Source: Gonapodya prolifera JEL478 (lineage: Eukaryota; Monoblepharomycota; Monoblepharidomycetes; Monoblepharidales; Gonapodyaceae). From it: a stretch of 64,000 nt of DNA. The position numbers and the translations under genes are program-made. The notes below the pieces were generated by a model. That model was not told the origin of the DNA. It made no database searches and saw only the letters and a program-made list of their open reading frames with translations. Location: NCBI GenBank assembly GCA_001574975.1, contig KQ965736.1:127725-191724 (forward strand), given 5' to 3'. This document shows positions 1-11,248 of this stretch, one piece after another. The stretch's first letter is position 1, and every line of letters begins with the position of its first letter.

Positions 1-532
1 CACCCGCAATATCCTAGACTTTGATGCTACCAACCCGATCGGTATACCGCTTTCAATCACGCATGTGACCGCTATTCTGTACCGAGGAACTGACCAGCTG
101 GGAACAATTGTACGCTTCCTTTTCCGCATTCCTGTCTCAAGATGCACTAGAAATTTTTTCTCTGACAGGACACCGACTTATCAATGACCATCCCTGCGGG
201 AGCAACAGTAACGTCTCCAACGGTCAACCTCAAAATGTGAGACTCAACAGTTGAAATGCACTTACTTAATTTTCTCTCCTGATATCGTTCAATTGCTTTA
301 CCTAGCTCCATTAACCTTGCGTCTATTACAGCCATTTTCCAGGCACTTGGTGGTACTCTTCAAGCGTGAGTCTTTTCCGTTAATGACGAACATGTACAAT
401 GTCCCTCACACACCGATCCGCCACGTCAACAGCAACATTCGAGCTAGTCGGCTCAGTGTGAGAGTCGGCGACTATGCAACGGATATTACTTATTCGCAGG
501 ACGGCGTTCCCGTGTCCTTTGCAAGTCTTTGA
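1..532 (+). CDS. LEA2/DUF3712-like protein, C-terminal part (5' end outside window)
   Basis: This is the 3' end of a gene that begins before the window. Four exons can be joined with GT-AG introns. They read NILDFDATNPIGIPLSITHV, then DTDLSMTIPAGATVTSP, then a segment with LASITAIFQALGGTLQ, and finally ANIRASRLSVRVGDYATD, ending at the TGA at 530-532. The pattern of a short beta strand, 'NPIGIPLSI' and a hydroxy-rich 'TIPAGATVTSP' resembles the repeated immunoglobulin-like LEA14/DUF3712 modules of fungal membrane-anchored proteins. That assignment is by family resemblance only. No membrane segment is visible in the part seen. The molecular role is unknown. Confidence 0.5.
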
Positions 533-666
533 GGCAGTGCAGAAGTTTTGACAACGCTCGGCTTCGTTTTGATGTACATCGCAATATCGTAATTATTATG
601 TCTACGCATATTAGAGCGACTTATCTTTTTTGTTTGGCAAAGCGGAAAGGACTGAATGCAAAGAAA

Positions 667-2238
667 CTATTCTGCTACGAGTGGTTCACGCCAAACATCA
701 CCTTGGACCACTTGCATCTGTCGATTCGCACATCCCTTCCTCACCGCATCTACAAAACTGGTGAGCACTCCTTCCCGGAATTCCTTCATCCGGATCCAAA
801 AATCCCCGGTGCCCACACCTTCAAACGTCACCTTGCGTACAGCAGGGGCATGATCAAGGGCTGAGATCCAGAATGACGCCGTGGTGGCAAGGACGCCCTC
901 TTCGGCGTCCAGAATAATGTCCCAGCCTTCGAACCGGAAGCGGAGCTCCTCAGCCTTGGGGAATGTACGGAGCACAACGGAGAGACATTGTGAAATGCTC
1001 TCCGATGTGAGCATTGCGCCTGACCTGTGAGCTTCGACGACGTGATCGGCCAAAAAGATGAGAGATCGAACGGTGTCGTAAGTAGCTGAGTTGTCGTCGC
1101 AGGAGCTTAATTGCTCCCACAAATCTGTCTCGAGGAGGCAGAAGGATCCTAGGGTCTTCAGGTGGGGAAACAAGCCGAGGGCGGCGTCAATAAACGGGTG
1201 GTAGTCCTTGGGAGCGAAATGTCCAATCCCGGCACCGACTATGTCCAGGGAGGTGAGGTTCTCGGAGAGAACAACACGTTGGGACGGAAATATTGATGGA
1301 CCGGATGTAGGGTTGCTGGGAATCCATATCTGAAGGGACTGGAGGCGCTGATGGGCGCAGGTAATCTCCGCGATTGGCGGATCCAAATGTCCATCCCGAA
1401 AGAACAAATCCATGGAAAGGGTTGTGATACCATCCCGCACTTTCTGCTCGCACTGCGACCGCCACCATAGGTTTGCCCAGTTGTCTGTGTTCCAGATCGT
1501 CAATCCTGGAGGTCCAATGGCTGACATGGTGGTCGAAAGCTCTCTCAGAACCTGTTCTGGGTAAGCAGATCCCCACACACTGGACCGAAATGTGACAGCT
1601 CGGAGCACTGGGAGAAAAAGCGTGGAGACCGGTGGTGGTTGGCTCATTCTTCGGAGGAAAAGTGGAGCAGCGTTCGCGGAGGCATTGCTCATGCGCCGCA
1701 GAAGGCTTGACCACCCAGGTGCTGACGGCGCCAAGACGTATGAGGCAGCATCCAAAAGTTCTTGAGGTGTTTGAAACGCGTCGACGGGAGTTTCCAACTG
1801 GATGAGCCCGACGGCAAAGGGCGTTTCAGTGGTTTTCTTGCCGATTGAAATCGGCTTCAGATGTCCGTAAAAGTTCTTCCTCCAAGACCATTCTTCCGAT
1901 GCTTCAATGACATTTCCGCGTCTGTGTCTGTCACTTAGTCGGGGCAACAGAAACACATCAAGCTCCACAGGTATTCTGCCGGACGCATCAAAGAGCGTCG
2001 CACGGACGTGTGACCATCTGCGACACACCAAAGGCACGCTAGACACTAGGTCCGCTGGCGAGACGTGCCGGAAAATGGCGATAAGGAGTTCATCGGGGAG
2101 GGCGTGCATGGCAGGACTCTTTTGGAGGGGTTGATTTTTCGCTGTAGTTGGAGGAACATGAGCGTCAAAACGAACCTTAAGATTCGCAGAGTCCAACTGT
2201 CCGATGGAGAATCCAAGCTTTCGTAAGATGGAGGTCAT
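667..2238 (-). CDS. F-box protein
   Basis: An uninterrupted reading frame of about 523 codons. The first in-frame ATG is at 2238; the open frame extends further upstream, but without an ATG. An F-box lies near residues 44-85, starting MHALPDELLIAIFRHVSP and continuing with DLVSSVPLVCRRWSHV. F-box proteins bind Skp1 and recruit substrates to SCF ubiquitin ligases. The rest has no recognisable WD40 domain. It contains scattered leucine-rich stretches such as LTSLDIVGAGIGHF that may form an irregular LRR-type substrate domain, which is common in fungal F-box proteins. The substrate cannot be predicted. The gene is intronless, unlike most of its neighbours. Confidence 0.75.
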   Translation of the reverse strand: MTSILRKLGFSIGQLDSANLKVRFDAHVPPTTAKNQPLQKSPAMHALPDELLIAIFRHVSPADLVSSVPLVCRRWSHVRATLFDASGRIPVELDVFLLPRLSDRHRRGNVIEASEEWSWRKNFYGHLKPISIGKKTTETPFAVGLIQLETPVDAFQTPQELLDAASYVLAPSAPGWSSLLRRMSNASANAAPLFLRRMSQPPPVSTLFLPVLRAVTFRSSVWGSAYPEQVLRELSTTMSAIGPPGLTIWNTDNWANLWWRSQCEQKVRDGITTLSMDLFFRDGHLDPPIAEITCAHQRLQSLQIWIPSNPTSGPSIFPSQRVVLSENLTSLDIVGAGIGHFAPKDYHPFIDAALGLFPHLKTLGSFCLLETDLWEQLSSCDDNSATYDTVRSLIFLADHVVEAHRSGAMLTSESISQCLSVVLRTFPKAEELRFRFEGWDIILDAEEGVLATTASFWISALDHAPAVRKVTFEGVGTGDFWIRMKEFREGVLTSFVDAVRKGCANRQMQVVQGDVWREPLVAE

Positions 2239-2570
2239 CGTCCTGTCAAATGCGAGGGGCAGTTCCAGTTGACTAGACACGAAACCCACCACCTGGCCCG
2301 CGATCGGCGCTACCACATTTCTCGCGAGAATATTTTATTTGTCAACATTACTCCAAATATATTAATCCTCCTTCTCCATTATCTCCATTATGTGGGACAG
2401 TGCTTGGCAACATCACAATCAAGCACATGCATTTGAAGCGCGATAGAGCACTAAAACGTTGATCTGCACCTGAAATTGTGGTCGATTTTTTCAACCATCA
2501 ATCGGTTGGCGACTTTGTGGGAGGTATCAGGCCGCACATTTACGGCCCAACACTTGCCGAAAGTTTACCG

Positions 2571-4588
2571 ATGTCACAGCAATTTCTGACCAAGAACGGA
2601 TTCCCAGGCGGAGGCTGGACCACGGAAGCGTTTCGAAGTGTGAGGATTACTCGGCGCGGGGGGAAAATGCGGGAATCCAATGGGTTGGATGCAAATTTAC
2701 ACCATATCGTACTCTCACTGCAGGTTGCTCAAGTGTTCCGGAAGAATTTTGAAGATGGAGAGGAGCTCGGTGCTTCATTTGTTGTATACTGTTCGCATCT
2801 GTTTGAATTTCTTCACGTTGTAGCATCTTAACACCACATGTTCGCAGACAAGGGACGAATGGTCGTCGACCTTTGGGGAGGGTGGGAAGATGAAAAGAAA
2901 ACAAAACCGTATACCGGATCCTCTCTCAATGTTGTTCATTCGTCCGGAAAAGCTGTAATGTCTATGGTACGTTTCCCCCAACTTGCTGAATTGGTACATA
3001 TCCTTGTTCGCTCAGTGAAGAGTGTACCACAAGGTGATATGCAATGCAATCTCAAAAGGCTATTTGTCGTGGGATCAAAAGTACGTTGACGGAAGTACCC
3101 TTTGAACTTATATAAGGAGGTCAATTACGCTCCACTTTTGATATGTTCACCAAGGATTGCTGATGTTTGGCCCGAGTTTGGGACGGTGAGTTTAAGTCGA
3201 CCATTCTCTAAGAAGTATAATCCATAAACAGCCGTCACCGAAGGGAAACAAACAAAACGTGACAATCAAGGACCTCCTCGAACATCAGGGGGGTCTCACG
3301 TATCTCGATTCCGACTATGCCCCAACTGCAGAGGAAACTATGAATTTGGACGCCCTGGAACGTCGTATTGCTTCTCAACCTCACAACTTTGGCGGCAAAC
3401 TTGTCAAGGGATATCACGGTGTCACACGGTCAGTGGAACGTTCCTTAAACTCTTTGTGTGCAATGTCACTCACATGGCATGCGTCAATGACGGCTGATCT
3501 TGCTGATCTTGCGTGTACCAAACTACTTACTTTAGTGGCTGGTTTTTGAACCCTCTTCTTCGTCGAGTCGGTCCTCGCAAGTCTCACGGTGAACTCCTCA
3601 AAGAATGGATCAACCCCGGTCTCGGTATTGAAGTATACTGCGGCATTCCGGAGGTCGCGTGAGTCCTCGCACCAACTTCTTTTCAACCACAACGTTCAAA
3701 TGGCCCCAGCCTTCCACGTGTGAATCCTGTCGTCGAGTCACGCCTTTTGAAGGGAACGCGAGCCATCGCTCTCTCCGTTGCTCAGCAACAGTCAGTCGGC
3801 AACAAAGGCGGTCTCCAACAGAGCTTCAAGGTTAAACTCCCCCCCGGTGTCGTTCAACCGGCAAACATGAAGGAAGTGATGCTTGGACAGACACCAAGTG
3901 AGCTTTCGCGAGCTAACAACCCTCTATCAACGTGTTCTCACAAGTGTATTTGAACCTGCTTAGGTGCGTACACGATCACCAACGCTCGAGGGGTATGCGT
4001 CCTCTTGACTTGAAACGGTTTCTCGGGACTCACTCAAGTTTCTTTGTGTCTTACAGCTTGCCAAGCTTGCTGCAGTCATGGCAAACCGAGGCACGCTTGA
4101 CGGCTTCACCCTCATGGACGAGAAGACCTGGCGAGAAGCGCATACTCTTGAAGAGCGAAACTTGAATGAGCGAGGAAAGTTGCATTTCAGCTTTGATCAT
4201 TTCGTTTATTGGACGTCAACCCAACGTTCTTCTATATTTCCACACAGATGTCGCATTGGGCGTGAAAGTCAGGACCACTTGGGCAGGTTGGGGACTATCA
4301 TATCCCAATTTCGTCGTGCCACAGACCGTCGTGGAGTTTGACGAAAAGGACCTCAGTAAACCACCAAAGCTTGCGTTCAAGCCTCACATGAGGGGACAAG
4401 GGTGGGAATGGTGCGGGTGGTTTGGCTACGGTGGCTCTGTTATTCAGTGGGAGCCTACGCACAATGTTGCGGTGGGCTACGTGATGAACTTGATGGGTAG
4501 CGGAACTGCCGGTGACGCGCGCAGTGCAGAGCTCTGTGCGGAAGTTGTCAGAATCGTGAACGAACTGGAGAAGAAGGGTAAAATATGA
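2571..4588 (+). CDS. Beta-lactamase-fold serine hydrolase (class C / EstB-LACTB type)
   Basis: Multi-exon gene. I chose the ATG at 2571 because splicing FRS to VAQVFRKNFEDGEELGAS across 2640-2722 gives a continuous family-typical N-terminus. It continues with MVVDLWGGWEDEKKTKPYT and HSSGKAVMSM, which carries the Ser-x-x-Lys nucleophile motif. Later exons read TIKDLLEHQGGLTYLD, SGWFLNPLLRRVGPRKSHG, WINPGLGIEVYCGIPE and a C-terminal block with MRGQGWEWCGWFGYGGS. These are the landmarks of the penicillin-binding-protein-like esterases often annotated 'beta-lactamase family' in fungi. They usually cleave small esters or amides, not antibiotics. The substrate is unknown. About seven short introns separate the exons. 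No signal peptide is evident. Confidence 0.75.
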
Positions 4589-4679
4589 AATTTATAGTGC
4601 AATGACGGCATAAGAATATACAGCACTAGTTCAAATCGAGAGACAGAAGGGGTATTCGTTGGATAGCATCCAAAGCCTG

Positions 4680-6736
4680 CTATTGTTTCACCAGCTTATC
4701 AATCATTCCAAGAACGTCCTGCGCTGTTAATATCGGGACATCTTCCTCCACAGGGGGCTTCGTTCGAGGTCGAATACATCCTGACATGTTGTGCCCTGGG
4801 TTTGCGACGAGGTCGATTCCACACTGCAAATCGTCCATGAGAGATGTTGCAGGAAGCGGCTCAAACTGCGCACACTCACCACGTAACAGAAATGGCCGCC
4901 ACATCGGCATGAAATGTGGTTACACCCTTCATTCTTGATGACTGGTGCGTTGCACTTTGGGCATTTCGTAGCTTGACTCACAACCCAAGCAGCCGACAAC
5001 CAATCATTTCTCAGTATCTTCTGGCGTTCCAGGGTCGCTATTGTTCGCCCAATTCCGAAGAGGGCTTTACCGTCCAGTTCAGAGACTTTCTCTTCAAGTG
5101 AATCGAAGTCAAACTCCTCTCCAAGACGAGCCAGATCAACATTTTGGAGCCTGGACGCGATGCGTGACGTAAGCGTGTGGGACACGCCATGTCGGATAAA
5201 AATATTGACGATTCTATCGACTGTTTGCCGGCTATAGGACTCGGTTTTGGTGCCAACGAAGCATCAATGTTATTGCGCAGAGGGAACTCACAAGCATGCC
5301 ACCACGGAGGGACCGTGCCAGCTTTTAGAGCATCGGGCGCAGAAATCTGGAATCAGCCCAGAAAAAGTGAACTGTGTTGGATGATAACTCTTCTGCCTGA
5401 CAACACCACGTGCACTCACAGAACCCGCAATGATCGCATTGGGCCATCCGAATGCCTGACTTCTCCGCCAAAGCCGTGGTGTCCACCACCACCTCGCCAG
5501 AGTTCCGTCGTGACGGCGGGGTTCGTAGGACAGTAACCGTCTGTACAGCGCTTGCGGGGGCCCCGCACCAAGGTCTCGGGCACCACAGCGGGTCCGCGCG
5601 CATCTCCGCGCGGCGCTGAATGACAAGTTGCTCCCATCGCAGGAACGCGTGTTCGTCGCCGAGAACTGTGCGAATCAGGTTGCGAGGAAGGCGACCGCGG
5701 CGGGATGTTAAAAAAGTGCGGGGATCGGTGGTGGCCTCTGAAGAATCAGAAGGGGACGGCGGCGACGGCGGCGTTGTTGTTGCAACCGGAGTTAAGGGTA
5801 TAGATCCATCCTGCGCCGTTCTTGGCAAAGAGGTGCATTTGGTGTGTAGGCATTCTCCCACCGAGAGGGGATCTCCGTCGTCGAGACGAGCCATGAAAAA
5901 TCCGTGAGTGCAGTCGCGACAAAACACGTGTGCGCAGGGATCAAACCGGACGCACGAAGCGCCTCTGTGCTCCTGGAAGCAGTGACCAAAAAAAAAAAAA
6001 GTCGGTTAGAAGTCCAGCACGCATGCAGCTCTGTGTTATGCCCCCATTCCTCACTTCAAAGCACACGTCGCAGTTGAAAAGGCTGCGGTCGAACTCCTTC
6101 TGCGACACGTCCCGGTCATGTAGGACGAGAAAGTTGACGGTAGAAGTAGGGTCCTGAGCGTCTAGGTAGAGAGTAGAGCCAGAGCCACCGCTGCCAGATG
6201 TGAAATGATCGCCGGCCATGAACGCGAGACTTTCGGCGTGAAGGAACTCCGCGAAAGCGAATATACACTTCCGGATGAAAAATTTAATTGAAACATATGT
6301 TTGAAGCAAAGAGTATCACCCGTTTCCTCACCGGTTCGTGGCCTCCTTCCTCCCACAGCTCGCACAGACGGTATTCCAACCTGGGCAACTCGTTCTCCAG
6401 CCACGGCGCGTCGACCTGAAACTCTACGCACTGGTGCGACGGATACTCCTGGTTCAACTTAAACCTGAGCGTGACGGGCGGGACTCTTGAGACCGCACAT
6501 TTGGCATCGGCAGGACCTTGCCGCGTCGGGCGGACTTTCACATTCAACGGCTCGTCACGGGGAGGGATCTCGATGGCGATGGCACCCTCGCGAGTTACAG
6601 GATCGAAAATGAGGTTGTCGTCGTAGATTGCGCGGAGGGCCAGGAGCTCGTCGTCTTGGATTGCGAGGTTGGCCGAAATGTCAAGGTCGGGCAACTCCGT
6701 TGTGGAATCTGAGTGGGCCAGTTGGGCGTCCGCCAT
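4680..6736 (-). CDS. RWD-RBR E3 ubiquitin-protein ligase (RNF14/ARA54-like)
   Basis: Starts at the ATG at 6736 (MADAQLAHSDSTTELPD). The N-terminal ~130 residues form an RWD domain: DDELLALRAIYDDNLIF, then PPVTLRFKLNQEYPSHQ. Next comes RING1 (FNCDVCFE, then CAHVFCRDCTHGFF), an IBR region with DPLWCPRPWCGAP and QCDHCGFCECTWCC, and RING2 (CPKCNAPVIKNEGCNHISC, then HFCYVC). In RBR ligases ubiquitin passes from E2 to a RING2 cysteine before transfer to substrate; here the candidate is the Cys after 'GCNHIS'. The order RWD-RING1-IBR-RING2 matches RNF14. A long low-complexity Ser/Thr/Pro insert follows RING1. A 12-A run sits in an intron near 5990. Exon borders in the IBR region were not all resolved. 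Confidence 0.85.
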
Positions 6737-6900
6737 GGAATCGATCTGGATTGTGGTGTGGAATGTGTGTTGGAGGGACACTTATGTGAAACGGGGCGGC
6801 GCTTGCTTGGTACTCGCCACAACAGGCCGCAGCTTGCACTCGCCGATCGTCCAATAGGGCCCAAAAACGGTAAATCAATTTCATAAAAAGATTTGCACCA

Positions 6901-8645
6901 CTACAGAGAAGGATGCTCTGAGACTGCACCCGACGGAATCCTGTCCAGCCTTCGCCCATTGCCCACTCCAACTCCTTTTCCGTCCTCCCACGCAATCTCG
7001 CCATTCACCAACACCACCTTGATACCCTCGCTTGGCCTCTGCGAGTCCTCAAACGTGGCCACATCGTGGATCTCATCCGGATCCAGAAGCACAAGGTCGG
7101 CGAAAAACCCTGCCTTCACTTGCCCACGCCGGGCGAACCCAAACGTCTCGGCGGACAGTGAGGTCATTTTCCGAACGGCCTCTTCGAGCCCAAACAGTCC
7201 TTCGTCCCGGGCATACTTGCCCAGCACGCGTGGGAACGTCCCCCAAAGTCGCGGGTGCGGGTTGGGGCTGTGCAACCCGTCGCTACCAATCATTGTTTTG
7301 GGGAACGAGAGGATTCGGCTCACGTCCTTGTCGTCCATGCAGAAGTAAATGGCCGTGCCGGGCGCAAGCTTGGCGACCGCGTCGGGATACCTGAGACCCG
7401 CAAAATCTGGCAGGGTTCGCACGATCTCCGAAACGCGTTTTCGGGCGAGGTCGGGGTACGGTCGCGACTGGAGGACAAGCACGTCTTCGGCCTCCTCTGT
7501 GACGGAGGGAAGAAGGATGGTGGATGATGCGGAGTAGGGGTAGGCGTCGATTGCGATCGGTCTTGTGGCTGGGGCGGCCTCGATGGCCGACCGGAGAAAG
7601 TCGAGGGTCTCCTTTGAGCGGCCCCAGTTTTGCTTTCCGGAGACTTTGTGGTGGGAGATGACGAGTGGTATCTCGGCGGCACGAGATGTATCCACAGCCT
7701 CTTGCAACGCCGTGAGGACCTATCGTAACAAATCGTCCGCCATCGAGCAAAACTCCGGTGCCAGAACAGCCTATACGACGCTCACATTATCGGCTTCATC
7801 CCGCATGTGTGTGGTGTACAGTCCACCATGACGCGCTGTGACCTTTGCGATCTCAACGATCTCCTCCATGGGGGCAGCCTTCTGCCCAGGATAAATGAGC
7901 CCTGTCGAGAATCCGACGGCGCCTTGTCTCATCGAGGAATCCATGAGGCGTCGCATGTCTTCCAGCTCGTGTGCATTAGCGGGGCGGTCTCGCGTTGGTT
8001 GGCAGGCACATCGGAGAGCGAGGAGGCCGACGAGGAGACCGTAGTTTGTCTGCGGTTTGTGCTGTTCCAGGTAGTCGACGTAGGTGGCGACGCTCGGAAA
8101 AGAGAGATAGGGGTGTCGCCCAAGAGAGAACTCCGCTTTCGCCACCTCTCAATTAGAATAAGGAACGCAACAAATGCTCGATTGAAATCCTCACGCGGTG
8201 ATTTGGGGTCTGCTAAAGCATCGGGAGAAATGCTGATCCCGCAATTGCCGATGACGACGGAGGTGACCCCCTGGGAGACTTTGCAATCCATGCCATCTGG
8301 TGACTTTCGCCCCGCTTCATATCACAAGACGATCCGCAAAAAAACATCACTACATGCTCACGAGCAACGCGACATCATCGTGCGTGTGCTGTGTGGTGGA
8401 GTAGCAATCGGAAGCAAATTCGCAACACCACTGGCGGTTCTTCTCACCGTGTCAATGAATCCCGGACACAAAACAAGCCTCCCTTTTCCGTCGATAATCC
8501 TCTTCGCGGTGCTGGATATCTTGTCGGCGATCTCCACGATCACGTCGCCCTTCACTGCGACATCACAGCCGCGGCGAGGCGATCCAGTTCCGTCCACCAG
8601 GACGACATTGCGAAACAAAATAGAGTGCTCGACGTCGCCGGACAT
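6901..8645 (-). CDS. N-acyl-D-amino-acid deacylase (D-aminoacylase, amidohydrolase superfamily)
   Basis: Begins at the ATG at 8645 with SILFRNVVLVDGTGSPRRG, the usual N-terminal beta strand of cyclic-amidohydrolase-like enzymes. It continues LVLCPGFIDTHDD, where two introns are removed and the family's metal-binding HxH-type loop would lie. Other landmarks are GVTSVVIGNCGIS, VGFSTGLIYPG, GGLYTTHMRDEADN, LVISHHKVSGKQNWG, KTMIGSDGLHSPNPHPRLWG and GQVKAGFFADLVLLDPDEI. These are characteristic of D-aminoacylase / N-acyl-D-glutamate deacylase, which releases D-amino acids from their N-acyl forms using zinc. It is probably cytosolic, since no signal peptide is seen. Four or so short introns interrupt the gene. 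Its fungal role is probably D-amino-acid catabolism. Confidence 0.82.
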
Positions 8646-9050
8646 GACGGAGTGCGTATCGCCCGTTTCCTTTCTGACTGATCGTGAGCGGTTGGGGGCA
8701 CCGGTTTGGTACTGTGGCCACTAAAGTGTGTTCAATCAGCGCTGCTGCGCGGAGAAGTTGACGGGAGAAAGGAAAAATAGATTGAGGCAAGAGAGCTGCA
8801 ACGTGTGTTACTATCAATTCGACGAAGGATTTATTCTAGATCCAAGGTAACGTTCGCACCGGACCCTCCCATTCATCTTTCCCATCAGCCCTTCCGCTTT
8901 CAGTCCTCCAACCGCCCCACCACCAAAGCACATCTTGAAAGGGAAAGTATCAGAGAGACGCCCAAGATACGAGCGAATCGAGTCTCCACATGCGCTCAAA
9001 TCTCGGTAGACGGGCAAATCACTGCGACCCGCGTTCGTACCAGGCCCTAG

Positions 9051-9405
9051 TCGCTGACGAAGTCTCGTTGACGAATCCACTCCCGATGGGTTCCAAACCC
9101 GGCCGAAGGGGGAAGGGAAGCTCACTCCGACCTGGCGTCCGTACCATGCCCACATCGATGACGTAGTCTCGTTGACGAACCCGCCCTAATCGCTAACGAA
9201 GTAACGTCGATGAATCCACTCCTGGTGAGTTCGAAGTCGCTGACGAAGTTTAGTTGAAGAATACACTCCTGGTGAGTTCCAAGTTGCCGATGAAGTCTCG
9301 TTGAAGAATACACTCCCGGTGAGTTCCAACGGCGAAGGGCACCCCAGTAGCTGAACAAAGTCTTGATGTCGAATCCAGTCCCTGGTGGGTTCCAACCCCG
9401 GCGAA
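9051..9405. repeat. Degenerate tandem repeat, about 45-60 base unit, five to six copies
   Basis: Copies begin near 9051, 9153 (partial), 9190, 9238, 9286 and 9350. Each carries a version of GACGAAGTCTCGTTGACGAA followed by TCCACTCC and then GGTGAGTTCCAA or GATGGGTTCCAA. Copies at 9238 and 9286 are the most alike. Spacing is irregular, and some spacers contain GCGAAGG or CGGCGAA. The frame is not conserved between copies, so this is not coding. Confidence 0.8.
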
Positions 9406-9432
9406 CGGTGAATGGTAACACACCGATGAATG

Positions 9433-9475
9433 GAGAGTTGGGGAGAAGAGTAAGTTGGGGAGAAGAGTGAGTTGA
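9433..9475. repeat. Short direct repeat (17-base unit, two full copies)
   Basis: AGTTGGGGAGAAGAGTA is followed directly by AGTTGGGGAGAAGAGTG and then by the start of a third copy, AGTTGA. It lies just downstream of the larger tandem array. Confidence 0.8.
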
Positions 9476-10172
9476 CGAGCATCAACAGGTAATCAAATAC
9501 TCTATACTCTCCTTGTAATGCTGCTTCGGTTCTGAGGATGCCCGCACTCGTCTTCCATGATGAGTTCCCAACGCGACGCGACCCCATGCTCCAGCCAACT
9601 CCAGCGATGGTTAGTCACACCGTTGTGCCCAAACCCGCGGAAACCGCGGCCGTAAACCGTGGGGACACGTGACGGTGCCCAAATACTCGGCAACGAGCAG
9701 AACCAGCTGAGAAACATTATGAACAGATTGGGAGTCTGCAGGGGAAAGAGAACGATTTGATTGGCGAGTGAAGATGATTGCGGCAAGCAGCCCAACTTAG
9801 GTGACGGTCGAAGGAGTGGCTTTTGGGTCGCTGGAAATGCATTCTTCTGACCAAACATGAATATAACAACTTACTCTCAATTAATTTCTCTTTCATTCCC
9901 CACCTTCTGCAGTGTACGGCTGTTGCACAAGTTGCAGTTGCAACTTTAGTCGTATCTCGTGTATGTTCGGAATGCTTTTGGCAATTGTTATTTCATCCAA
10001 ATGGAGAGACAGGACAGCGACCATTACAATAATGTATTTGCATGTCCATCGCAGCACATATGTGCTGCCACGACTCCTCTAGAAAAAGAACTTCTATCGA
10101 CCTTGTCCTCCTTGTTGCACTGGTATTCCAAAATCGTGAGTTTCTAGAACCAGACCACGCCGCCAACGCCGA

Positions 10173-10680
10173 CTACAACTCACGCTGGGCGTTCTGCTCC
10201 GCAAAGCGTTGTCCTACGCGCTCCGAGTGTTTGAGGAACTTATCTGTGCAGCGGGTGACGCAGGTTTCCTGCAATGCAAAACCAGCACGGGTCGGTGAGA
10301 GGTGAGGACATGGCGGTCAAGCGCGGGACACGACGAGATTACCCCGTTCGGGTTGAAAGGACACGTACCTCCTTGGAAGTCAGCTTGGAGCTGGTGAAGT
10401 CGTTGACGCAGTCGTTGAAGCATCGGTCGACGAGACCCGCGTACATGCGCAGGAAGTCTTTCATCTGATACGGTCGGTGTGAATTGCACCAGCGCGGACG
10501 GTGTGGTTCGTCCGGACGCAGCGAACGTGAGTGTAGAAATAACTGTGAGTAAGGTCCAGTGCGACGAAAACGTTTTGTGGAGGGCGTACCTGCTTCTGCT
10601 CAATGAGCTGCTCCATCTGGGCGCGCTCCACGGCATTGAGATTGGAAAGGTCCTGTACGGCAGGAATCGGAGGCGAGCGC
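10173..10680 (-). CDS. TIM9: Mitochondrial intermembrane-space chaperone Tim9
   Basis: Three minus-strand exons: [13 protein letters not shown], then [19 protein letters not shown] continuing to [11 protein letters not shown], then [19 protein letters not shown] to the TAG at 10173-10175. The twin CX3C motifs (CFNDC and CVTRC) and the tail [14 protein letters not shown] match yeast Tim9 closely. Small TIMs form a hexamer with Tim10 that escorts hydrophobic carrier and beta-barrel precursors across the intermembrane space. The paired cysteines form internal disulfides through the Mia40 pathway. The first exon upstream of '[12 protein letters not shown]' has no visible ATG in frame, so the extreme N-terminus probably sits in an upstream exon not resolved here. 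Family length (~90 residues) fits. Confidence 0.9.
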
Positions 10681-10684
10681 CCAG

Positions 10685-11248
10685 GGTGGTGTCAGTGCCC
10701 AGGCGGGAACGAAACCCTCCACTATGAACGACAACCCCGTCCCGTCCAGCTTCACGTCCCGAGGCCCCAAGTCCGTGGCACGCTTCCGTCATTGCACTTC
10801 TCGTGCCGTCGAGTTTTTACACTCCAATCAGTCCGTCCATCCGTTTCGAACAGCTCAAATGTGTCGGAACATGGTGGACGGACGATTCCCCGCCATTTCC
10901 AGCCCGTGATCGCTTGAAACGTCGCTCCCTTGTCGCCAAATCAGTGATTTCCGCTCCGCGTGGTGGTGGGTTGTTGGGTGACCTACCATATCGACTGTCG
11001 CAACGTGGAGCGAAGGGAGAAGTGGGTGTGCACCGACGACCAAAGCATGGGGCCACGTCAACCATAAGTGACACAGCTCATCCCACGTATTCTCGTCGCT
11101 TTCCTGTGTCGCACACAGCGGGTGTGTGTTTTTCTGCTTTTGCTACTCTCAACCCAGCCGCTTAACCCCAACGCTCGTTCCCCTCGACAGACTCTCCGTT
11201 TGTGTCACCACCCAACCCAAACCCAGAGCTCCTCAAACACATCCCACG
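10685..11248. other. Divergent promoter region between TIM9 and the AAYG-repeat gene
   Basis: About 560 bases between oppositely oriented genes. Part probably contains the unresolved first exon of TIM9. No conserved coding segment was recognised. Confidence 0.4.

Larger units (their letters stand above)
8646..10172. other. Intergenic region, mostly non-coding
   Basis: About 1.5 kb between the deacylase start and the TIM9 stop. It holds the tandem repeat described separately at 9051-9405 and a short doublet at 9433-9475. I see no conserved coding exon in the remainder. Upstream signals of the deacylase probably lie at 8646-8800. Confidence 0.5.

Noticed and set aside
2571-4588. Antibiotic-resistance beta-lactamase
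   Set aside because: The fold and SxxK motif are shared, but the sequence fits the eukaryotic esterase-like branch.
9051-9405. CRISPR-like array of repeats and spacers
   Set aside because: Units are degenerate and unequal in spacing, the spacers resemble each other, and the genome is eukaryotic.
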